A stretch of DNA of 39,566 nt from an uncultured Agathobaculum sp. Lineage in GTDB: Bacteria > Bacillota > Clostridia > Oscillospirales > Butyricicoccaceae. The stretch covers positions 1 through 39,566 of the forward strand of contig CALWUJ010000016.1 in assembly GCA_944384725.1 (NCBI GenBank). Direction: 5' to 3'. Position 1 is the stretch's first letter. Each line of letters opens with the position of its first letter. The notes under the pieces are model-generated. The model saw only the letters and a list, made by a program, of their open reading frames with translations, was not told the origin of the DNA and made no database searches. Shown here piece after piece: positions 8,701-14,219 of the stretch. The position numbers and the translations under genes were made by a program.

Positions 8701-9166
8701 CCGATCCCGCCAGCTTCCGCAGCTCCTCGGTCGTCAGTCCGGCAAGCGGGTTGACATCCACGCTGCCCGAATGCTCGAGCTGCTGCTTATCCCGCCACCG
8801 ATCAGGGCGGCGGTTCTTGAGCCAGAAGATCTGCGCGGTCACATCCGGCGGAACGTGCTTGACCGTCTGCGTGGTTTTGACCGACTTTTTCCCGTTTTCC
8901 TTGCTGACCTCAACACGCTCTTCCGTGTATTCATAGCCGAGCGCACGCTTGAGCAGCGCGTTCTCGACCTCGATGTCCACGACCTCCTTGCCCCTTTTTA
9001 GGGCCTCGGAAATCTCAGGATACTTGTTCTTCCAGTCGTACAGCGTCGCTGCTGTAATGCCGATCTTCGCGGCAAGCTGCTCATCCGTCATCCCGTCGCG
9101 CGCCCACGCCTCCAGGCGGGTGATCCCGTCCGGTGTGAGCCATTCTTGATATTTGCCCTTTGCCAT
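8693..9166 (-). CDS. terS: Terminase small subunit
   Basis: This 157-aa protein has an N-terminal helix-turn-helix (about residues 26-50, with MTDEQLAAKIGITAATLYDW) that should recognise the packaging site. A charged coiled region and a C-terminal segment that would contact TerL follow. It lies immediately upstream of and overlaps terL. The ATG at 9166 is preceded by GAAAGGAG. Assignment is secure from domain and position. Confidence 0.88.
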   Translation of the reverse strand: MAKGKYQEWLTPDGITRLEAWARDGMTDEQLAAKIGITAATLYDWKNKYPEISEALKRGKEVVDIEVENALLKRALGYEYTEERVEVSKENGKKSVKTTQTVKHVPPDVTAQIFWLKNRRPDRWRDKQQLEHSGSVDVNPLAGLTTEELRKLAGSDG

Positions 9167-9186
9167 GGGGTCACTCTCCTTTCGGG

Positions 9187-9218
9187 CAAAAGAAAACCGC
9201 CTACAAGGTAGACGGTTT
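9187..9218 (-). terminator. Terminator of the two-gene nuclease module
   Basis: On the minus strand, stem arms with AAACCG and CGGTTT (one internal mismatch) are followed by TTTTCTTTT. It lies 7 bp after the stop of the nuclease-like gene and isolates that module from the terminase operon. Confidence 0.8.
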
Positions 9219-9224
9219 CAGCTA

Positions 9225-10271
9225 TTATCCTCCTAAAACATGAAGGTCTCGTAAATTGCTTGTTGCATTCGTGCACACTTCTATATATTTACGTTGTAAA
9301 AACCCAATAAAATTATCGTTGTTAGATAACAATTCAACGATTTCCTGTGTCGCAATACAGATAATCACTTGTTTGTGCCACAAAAAAAGCTCATGGCATA
9401 TCTGCTGGAATGTATCTGGCGTAGGTTTTTTACTTACAAAAACACCAAAGGAACATCCGTTTCTACTCATAATCTCTGATAGTTTTGAAATATATCCATT
9501 TTGGGGTGTACCATTTTCATTTTTACATTCCATATAAAAATATGAACCTATTTCGTCAAGAAAACTGCCTTTGAAGCATCTTTTTACTGCCACAAAGCCG
9601 TCAATCTGATTTAATTCGGTTCTAAAATCTCCGGTTGCAGAAAAACATGTGCATTGGTTAAAAATATCTACCATTAGCTGTTCTAAAAATTTTCCTCGCT
9701 CTGTATTGGTATCATAATGTCGACTATCAATCGTGTTTGCCCTTTCTAATAGTTCATCAACACAGTCTGTCGCAGGAGCATAAAAGTCTTCAAGTTCCAC
9801 CACTCCATGATCCCATGCGTACTGTAGAGAATCCGGCCGGACAGCATCCGCTGATTCCCTGCTACGCGACAAATCAAACCGATGCTGTCCTTCCACAAAA
9901 GGGGCATTTTCTACTATTTCAAACCGCACTTCGATATCTTGTGTACGATCAAAGTCATCTTTTGAGACTTCCTCATCACACCGCACACAATACTCAATAT
10001 TTTTTATATCTCCTACAGAAGCAATTTTTTTAATGATATGTCCACATTCCGGACAACACAAAACAAAATACTTTTTCAAAAACCCGGTTTTTACACATGC
10101 CGCTAAAAAGTCCGCGCTCTTTTCATAGCTGCAATTTAGATGAACTGCCATACGCGATATGGAAATATTTTTTCTAGCTTCACTTGACAAGCTTTCAAAA
10201 TATTGGTCTGCTCTATCCAAAAATTCTTCAGGAAATGCATCCTTGAGCATCAATAATTGAGAATAAAACAT
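9225..10271 (-). CDS. Putative wHTH-zinc ribbon-PD-(D/E)XK nuclease (accessory module gene 2)
   Basis: This 348-aa protein has three visible parts. The first is a winged-helix-like N-terminus (about 30-70, ISISRMAVHLNCSYEKSADF). The second is a zinc ribbon with C73/C76 and C95/C98. The third is a C-terminal restriction-endonuclease-like fold with E197 in GKFLEQLM, D224 in NQIDGF and E248-x-K250 in YMECKN. This pattern fits a Mrr-type PD-(D/E)XK active site. A helical tail with VIICIATQEIVELL follows, as in many such enzymes. The ATG at 10271 has GAGGAGG nine bases upstream and overlaps the partner gene by 44 bp, so translation is coupled. The DNA is AT-rich compared with the terminase genes, which suggests recent acquisition. 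A role in DNA cleavage or phage exclusion is inferred. I do not recognise the exact family. Confidence 0.65.
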   Translation of the reverse strand: MFYSQLLMLKDAFPEEFLDRADQYFESLSSEARKNISISRMAVHLNCSYEKSADFLAACVKTGFLKKYFVLCCPECGHIIKKIASVGDIKNIEYCVRCDEEVSKDDFDRTQDIEVRFEIVENAPFVEGQHRFDLSRSRESADAVRPDSLQYAWDHGVVELEDFYAPATDCVDELLERANTIDSRHYDTNTERGKFLEQLMVDIFNQCTCFSATGDFRTELNQIDGFVAVKRCFKGSFLDEIGSYFYMECKNENGTPQNGYISKLSEIMSRNGCSFGVFVSKKPTPDTFQQICHELFLWHKQVIICIATQEIVELLSNNDNFIGFLQRKYIEVCTNATSNLRDLHVLGG

Positions 10272-11484
10272 TTTGAATATCCTCCTCAGCAGTATACTCT
10301 TTGAAACTCAAATAGCATTTCCCTTTTTTCTCTGAAATGCGTACAGTAAATGTTTCAGAACTATAATATTTACGATTTCGCCGCTTCCACTTTAGTGTTA
10401 ACCCATCGCACATTTGATCATTCTCGATCATTCTTTTATTATCAAAGAAAACTTCTTTGCTTTGTAGTGGTCCAAAATCTCCTCCTGCTGTTTGATCAAC
10501 ATGAGATTCTTCTGCATCTGTAGCGCATAATTTAATTGGATAAGCCTCTCGATTGCGAGTAAAAATATTTTTATCTGGCCAATTGATTGAAATATATTTC
10601 TCTAAAAGATTGCGAATATCACTATCTAAATTTGCACTTTGACTGCCCGGAATTGCACAAATATTCCCGATGAGCTGTTTTATGTCTTCGACAGCAGCAT
10701 TATTCTCGTTAATAATTTGTTGTATTTCAGGTGGAGTATCAGTAAATGATTTCAGGAGCCTATAGAAGATTTTCTTTAGAAAATATGTTTGCGCGGGTGA
10801 TTTGTCTTCCTCCACTTCAAAAATCTTCTTCACCCGTGCTTCTGCCGTCCTTACAGGTTTATCCAACGACATCGGATACTGCATTTTTCCTTCAATACTC
10901 TGAGTTTCCGGATTATAATCATATAAATTTGACCTTGGCTTATATCTGACAATATACCATCCGCCGTCAATGAAGAAATCAAAAATAACAGGAAATTCGA
11001 TGTCTCTGGCCTGTAATTTTCTTTTGTCAATATATGTGGCCATGCTGCAACAATAAAGTGTTACTACACGCTTCCCTCGCATATTCAAAATACGATATTT
11101 AATCAGTCTCACTTTTTCATCATATTTTGAGTTTATTAAATGCCCTGTAGACTCTTGATCAACAAAAGTATCCAAATATTTTTTTAAACTTTCCTCATCC
11201 GAAAAAAGCATTTCAATATTTGGCTTAAAGCTGCATTTATGAAGAACGATTTCCTTAATACCCTCACGGGCAACATCATCTATCCACTCAGCAACTAATT
11301 CAGAATTATTTTCATTTTCATTCCCAAATGCAAACACCGCTTCAAGCAGTTTTGCTTTAGTGTTCTCTTTGATAGCGCTATCAGTATCAACATTAACGTG
11401 ATTGCTTTTTGCAAACGCACGCATAGGCGGTATAGTAAGGAACTCTTCTTCCGGATTACGGAAAATGTGAGCTATGTTATCCAT
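10228..11484 (-). CDS. Unknown protein, accessory module gene 1
   Basis: This 418-aa protein starts at the ATG at 11484, which has AGGAGG eight bases upstream (an in-frame TTG at 11508 lacks a site). I recognise no domain. The sequence looks like a real alpha/beta protein with a FPVIFDFFIDGGWYIVRYKP strand region near residue 170-190 and a basic WKRRNRKYYSS segment near the C-terminus, before a final beta strand group. No ATPase, nuclease or membrane motif is visible. It is the first gene of a two-gene unit with its own promoter, SOS box and terminator. It shares 44 bp with the nuclease-like gene, so the two products probably work together. A sensor or specificity subunit is possible but unproven. 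Confidence 0.6.
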   Translation of the reverse strand: MDNIAHIFRNPEEEFLTIPPMRAFAKSNHVNVDTDSAIKENTKAKLLEAVFAFGNENENNSELVAEWIDDVAREGIKEIVLHKCSFKPNIEMLFSDEESLKKYLDTFVDQESTGHLINSKYDEKVRLIKYRILNMRGKRVVTLYCCSMATYIDKRKLQARDIEFPVIFDFFIDGGWYIVRYKPRSNLYDYNPETQSIEGKMQYPMSLDKPVRTAEARVKKIFEVEEDKSPAQTYFLKKIFYRLLKSFTDTPPEIQQIINENNAAVEDIKQLIGNICAIPGSQSANLDSDIRNLLEKYISINWPDKNIFTRNREAYPIKLCATDAEESHVDQTAGGDFGPLQSKEVFFDNKRMIENDQMCDGLTLKWKRRNRKYYSSETFTVRISEKKGKCYLSFKEYTAEEDIQNVLFSIIDAQGCIS

Positions 11485-11558
11485 ATTCTTTCCTCCTCTT
11501 TCCTCCAATATACGACATTTTCAATTAAAAGTAAATATTGGAATTTCAAGGAGATTAT

Positions 11559-11572
11559 AGAACATTTGTTCG
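11559..11572 (-). promoter_or_regulatory. LexA (SOS) box before the two-gene module
   Basis: The minus strand reads CGAACAAATGTTCT. The established Gram-positive LexA/DinR consensus is CGAACRNRYGTTYG, and this matches 13 of 14 positions. It sits just downstream of the -10 hexamer at 11578-11583, so LexA bound here should block transcription start. Confidence 0.75.
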
Positions 11573-11577
11573 TCTTA

Positions 11578-11606
11578 AGAATAAGCCATTACCCCAGATT
11601 TGTCAA
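11578..11606 (-). promoter_or_regulatory. Promoter of the two-gene module
   Basis: On the minus strand TTGACA (11606-11601) is separated by 17 bp from TATTCT (11583-11578). A second -10-like TATAAT lies at 11559-11554, downstream of the SOS box. The transcript would have a leader of about 90 nt before the ATG at 11484. Confidence 0.7.
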
Positions 11607-11611
11607 GATGC

Positions 11612-11643
11612 AAAAAACACCCTCATCACGAGAGTGCTTTCTG
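11612..11643 (-). terminator. Terminator after the late regulator
   Basis: On the minus strand an imperfect hairpin with arms CACTCTC and GAGGGTG is followed by TTTTTTGC. It stops transcription coming from 12243-11839 before the nuclease module. It lies immediately upstream of that module's own promoter. Confidence 0.7.
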
Positions 11644-11677
11644 AAGAATAGGAGCAAACTTCAAATGACTATCTTAG

Positions 11678-11724
11678 TTGTAGAGGTCGGATTTGAACCA
11701 ACGACCTTCCGCTTGACGTGCGGA
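11678..11724 (-). pseudogene. 3' half of a tRNA (fragment)
   Basis: On the minus strand there is an anticodon-type arm (5-bp stem TCCGC/GCGGA, 7-nt loop ACGTCAA), a 5-nt variable region AGGTC, a T-arm with the loop GGTTCAAATCC, and a 3' acceptor strand CTCTACA. There is no complementary TGTAGAG acceptor strand and no D-arm within 100 bp upstream. Position 33 would be C, whereas functional tRNAs have U. It is therefore a remnant. Such 3' tRNA ends are typical scars of integrase attachment sites. Confidence 0.65.
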
Positions 11725-11838
11725 TGCCCTTGCTGCCCGCCCCGCGGGTTGCAGGGCGGGTGCGTGAAAGAGAGATAATGCAGACCTCGGTTTCATCCTG
11801 CATTTTCACAATGCCATCATACCACAGCCTAACAGGAA

Positions 11839-12243
11839 CTAACAGGGCCTATCCAAAATCTCCTGCACCTGCTCCAACGCGCGAACATGCAAACGGCGCA
11901 CCCACCGCCACGAGTATTGCATCTGCACGGCGACTTCTTCCCACGTCTTATCGTTGACGTAATACTCGGTCAGCAGCGTCGCCAGCGTGTTATCCTCAAC
12001 CTGTCCGATCACCTGCAAAATTTCCGCGCGAACCTGTTCCAGCTTCTCGATCTGCCGGTCGGCCGCAAGGCTTACCTCCGCGTAAGCCGCGAGCTTATCC
12101 CCCGGCTCCCCGCCGGAAACGCGCTCGCCCAGTCCTGCCGTGCTGGACACCGCACGCGCATACGCCCGCTGCTTACTGTCCTCCAGCGCACTGAGCCGCA
12201 GGCGCAGCTTGCGCGCCCGCCCCAACCATTCTTTTGCTGTCAC
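11839..12243 (-). CDS. DUF1492/RinA-like late transcription regulator
   Basis: This 134-aa protein starts at the GTG at 12243. GGAGG lies seven bases before this GTG but only one base before the ATG at 12249, so the GTG is preferred. The N-terminus has a coiled region. The C-terminal half has a sigma-70 region 4-like helix-turn-helix (TLLTEYYVNDKTWEEVAVQM and WRWVRRLHVRAL). This is the layout of the DUF1492 and ArpU/RinA-like families, which activate phage late genes. It stands upstream of the terminase genes, separated from them by the accessory module. Confidence 0.75.
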   Translation of the reverse strand: MTAKEWLGRARKLRLRLSALEDSKQRAYARAVSSTAGLGERVSGGEPGDKLAAYAEVSLAADRQIEKLEQVRAEILQVIGQVEDNTLATLLTEYYVNDKTWEEVAVQMQYSWRWVRRLHVRALEQVQEILDRPC

Positions 12244-12357
12244 TACCATACCTCCATTTCAAATAACGCACAACCTCAGGTGCATATTCAGTCAAGGGAA
12301 ATTCCTCCTGTGCATGCCGTATCTCCGCTGCAATCTCATCTTTTTGGTTTTCGCCAT
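12173..12357 (-). pseudogene. Small phage ORF split by a frameshift in an A-tract
   Basis: An ATG at 12357 has a good AGGAG seven bases upstream and begins MAKTKK. It then hits a stop after 21 codons. Shifting by -1 at the five-A run (about 12342) opens a frame that reads KDEIAAEIRHAQEEF and then EYAPEVVRYLKWRYG, which is far more protein-like. One extra A would give a 61-aa protein that ends inside the regulator gene. This could be a true frameshift mutation, a sequencing error in a homopolymer, or programmed slippage. The function is unknown. Confidence 0.45.
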
Positions 12358-12445
12358 AATTTATCTCCTTTATCGAATTTCATCATTTTTTCATGCGCTG
12401 GATATCCCTATGGCTTTCGGGCAGGCTATGGATGAGGTGATCTTC

Positions 12446-12610
12446 ATGTCCTATGTTAGTCCGAAAATCCGCTCTCAATTTGAATCTCTGTCTGTCGAAC
12501 TGAAAAATGAAATTTTATCGCGCAATGTGCACATGGAAAACCTGCATGACCTGATTGCCGTGTTGGAAACGATTGTCTCCGAGGGCGAGCACGCTGAAAA
12601 GAACACCTGA
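12446..12610 (+). CDS. Small hypothetical protein (cassette gene 1)
   Basis: The product is 54 aa from the ATG at 12446, with GAGGTGA five bases upstream. It is a helical, acidic peptide (QFESLSVELKNEIL, then MENLHDLIAVLETIV) with no recognised domain and no membrane segment. It is the first of three small genes on the plus strand, against the direction of all neighbouring phage genes. The same GAGGTGA ribosome site recurs before each. The group ends in a strong terminator, so it is a self-contained cassette. Confidence 0.6.
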   Translation: MSYVSPKIRSQFESLSVELKNEILSRNVHMENLHDLIAVLETIVSEGEHAEKNT

Positions 12611-12670
12611 TCAAATTTCCATGTATGCCGCTTTTGTTCCTCACACACGCTACAGATGAGGTGATTTTTT

Positions 12671-12904
12671 ATGGCCAAAGCAGGTATGCGCCGCCCCGAT
12701 CCAAAGGAACCGCACGGTACAGAAAGCAATCACAAAACACATTTTCCGAAAAACGAAGTGCCGCCTGTTCCGCTCATTCAAGGCGAAGCCAAGCACGGCA
12801 ACGCTAAGGCACGCCCCATCGTCATGGACGGCACACGCCATCCACACAAGGTTTTTCATGAACCGCAGGCCGACAGTACGGCCGTTGATCCAAAAGCGAG
12901 GTGA
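12671..12904 (+). CDS. Small basic proline-rich hypothetical protein (cassette gene 2)
   Basis: The product is 77 aa from the ATG at 12671, with GAGGTGA upstream. It is hydrophilic and rich in Pro, Lys and His, with PKNEVPPVPLIQGEAKHG in the centre, and is probably intrinsically disordered. No domain is recognised. The next gene's ribosome site overlaps its stop codon. The composition resembles small clostridial hypothetical proteins, but I cannot name a family. Confidence 0.6.
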   Translation: MAKAGMRRPDPKEPHGTESNHKTHFPKNEVPPVPLIQGEAKHGNAKARPIVMDGTRHPHKVFHEPQADSTAVDPKAR

Positions 12905-12909
12905 ACTCA

Positions 12910-13044
12910 ATGCCCAAGGACAGCCAACCGGATAACAAGAAAGCACGCATGGAAAAATGCAACGGTCAAACACCGCTCACGCGTGAGAACCAGAACCAAA
13001 ACCGAAATGCCAAAAAGCATTCCGTCCCACACAACGATGTGTGA
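12910..13044 (+). CDS. Very small hypothetical protein (cassette gene 3)
   Basis: The product is 44 aa from the ATG at 12910, five bases after GAGGTGA, which itself spans the stop of the preceding gene. The peptide is highly charged and rich in Asn, Gln and Lys (TRENQNQNRNAKKH), so it is probably disordered. Six bases after its stop a strong rho-independent terminator begins, which supports real expression. Confidence 0.55.
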   Translation: MPKDSQPDNKKARMEKCNGQTPLTRENQNQNRNAKKHSVPHNDV

Positions 13045-13049
13045 CTGCT

Positions 13050-13077
13050 GCCGCCCTTTACCGGGCGGCTTTTTTTG
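13050..13077 (+). terminator. Terminator of the small-protein cassette
   Basis: GCCGCCC and GGGCGGC arms around a 6-nt loop are followed by seven T. It ends the plus-strand cassette facing the convergent gene at 13110-13421. Confidence 0.9.
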
Positions 13078-13109
13078 CGCCCTTACGCACTTCCATTCGT
13101 CTCAATTCC

Positions 13110-13421
13110 CTATCGTTCCGGCGCGTCAAACGCCTTGTCTGCCTCCGCCACGATCCCCTGCACGATCGGCAAATCACACCGGCGCAGTAGCTTCATCGCG
13201 GTCTGGCAGCGCAGCCACTCGGTTTCCTGTTTTCGGTACTGCTCAAAATCCCGTTCGAGCCGTCTCTTAAGCGCTACCCCCTCTTCGCGGGTGAACCGCC
13301 CGCAGAAGTGCAGTTCATACAGCAGGCAGAGCGCCATGTAGATCATGCGTTCGGCGGGCGTCAGCTCGTCCGGCGGCGCTTCCCGACGGTACGCCCGCTG
13401 GTTCATCTCCTCAAATTCCAT
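13110..13421 (-). CDS. Hypothetical phage protein
   Basis: This 103-aa helical protein starts at the ATG at 13421 with AGGAGG upstream. No known domain is visible. It has a central CLLYELHFCGRFTREEG segment and a basic helix with LKRRLERDFEQYRKQETEW. It lies downstream of rusA in the same direction, so it belongs to the end of the early/middle operon. The stretch 13422-13545 between it and rusA contains only very short frames. Confidence 0.6.
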   Translation of the reverse strand: MEFEEMNQRAYRREAPPDELTPAERMIYMALCLLYELHFCGRFTREEGVALKRRLERDFEQYRKQETEWLRCQTAMKLLRRCDLPIVQGIVAEADKAFDAPER

Positions 13422-13545
13422 GTAAAACTACCTCCTGCGCAGCACCGCTTATTTTTGCGTCTGCGCTCATTTTGCCCGCAAGCGTCAAATTACCCGCCCG
13501 GTATCCTCAGCAGCCCGCCTGCGCCACCTGTGCCTCCGCACGGGG

Positions 13546-13938
13546 CTATATCTCCTCTACCCGGATCCAGATGCCCGGAATCGCCGCCCAAAATTTCTCG
13601 GAGATCTCGGAGCATACTTGTGCGTCGTCTTTCCAGAAACCCACTTCAGTCATGCAGTCCTTGAGCAGCTTTTGCAGGTTGTCCGTATCCGGCTTGGTGA
13701 TGCGGTATTCGCCGTCCCTGTGTTTCCCTCGCGGGAACAACCACTTGACCATCAGCCGCACACCGCCCGTCAGCGGCGCCTCCGGTGCGTGCTGTGCCAG
13801 ATGGGCGGCCAGCTTGCTGCGCGCCGCCTGTACGGTGGGCGGGTCATAGAGCACCGGCTTGCCATGCACCACCCGCACCCGCTTCTCCTGATGCGTGCAG
13901 GTCGGCGGGCGCATCGGCATAAAAAACTGAATTTCCAT
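13546..13938 (-). CDS. rusA: RusA-type Holliday junction resolvase
   Basis: The product is 130 aa from the ATG at 13938, which has GGAG ten bases upstream. The frame stays open further but runs into the palindrome. RusA hallmarks are present: an N-terminal strand, then KPDTDNLQKLLKDCM with the catalytic Asp pair, followed by GFWKDDAQVCSEISEK, whose Asp completes the site. RusA cuts four-way junctions to resolve recombination or replication intermediates before packaging. The length is typical. It follows the primase/helicase gene, separated by the repeat cluster. Confidence 0.88.
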   Translation of the reverse strand: MEIQFFMPMRPPTCTHQEKRVRVVHGKPVLYDPPTVQAARSKLAAHLAQHAPEAPLTGGVRLMVKWLFPRGKHRDGEYRITKPDTDNLQKLLKDCMTEVGFWKDDAQVCSEISEKFWAAIPGIWIRVEEI

Positions 13939-13975
13939 TTTCTGCACGCTCCTTTCCTCGCGCGTTCGATGGTGG

Positions 13976-14206
13976 TGGGTCAAAAGCAGGGGGTGGTCAA
14001 AAAAGGGTATATTATATATACCCTTTTTTGACCCCTGTTTTTTGACCCCATCCATGCCCTTTTTGACTGGGGTCAAATTTGCGTTTTTGTAAACACTGAC
14101 CCCTATATTTGTCTATTATCGTTCACTCATATCCAAGCAATGCGCCAGATGAAACGAAACCAACGGGTCAATAGGGGTCAATTCCGTTTTTGACCCCTGT
14201 TTCCAG
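13976..14206. repeat. GGGTCAA repeat cluster (possible replication origin or operator array)
   Basis: This gene-free stretch between rusA and the primase holds about ten copies of GGGTCAA, often GGGGTCAAA, in both orientations. Examples are near 13977, 13995, 14026, 14037, 14059, 14066, 14095, 14165, 14174 and 14189. The flanks are AT-rich. Such iteron-like arrays next to replication genes commonly bind an initiator. The 39-bp palindrome at 13995-14033 lies within it. Confidence 0.6.
13995..14033. repeat. 39-bp perfect palindrome
   Basis: Two 18-bp arms beginning GGTCAAAAAAGGG flank a TAT spacer. Each arm ends in a GGGTCAA-type motif. In RNA the GGGTATAT stem followed by six T/U also resembles a bidirectional terminator. 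Either reading is possible: cruciform/origin element or terminator between the primase and rusA. Confidence 0.8.
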
Positions 14207-14219
14207 AACGAAACCGACG

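Noticed and set aside
7171-8754. A 527-codon plus-strand frame opposite the large terminase
   Set aside because: It mirrors the GC-rich terL gene; the sequence is low-complexity Arg/Ala/Val and terL has all catalytic motifs on the other strand.
11678-11724. Functional phage-encoded tRNA
   Set aside because: No 5' acceptor strand or D-arm and no U33.
13995-14033. CRISPR-like or transposon end interpretation of the palindrome
   Set aside because: It is a single palindrome with no regular spacers and no transposase; the surrounding motif is a scattered short repeat.
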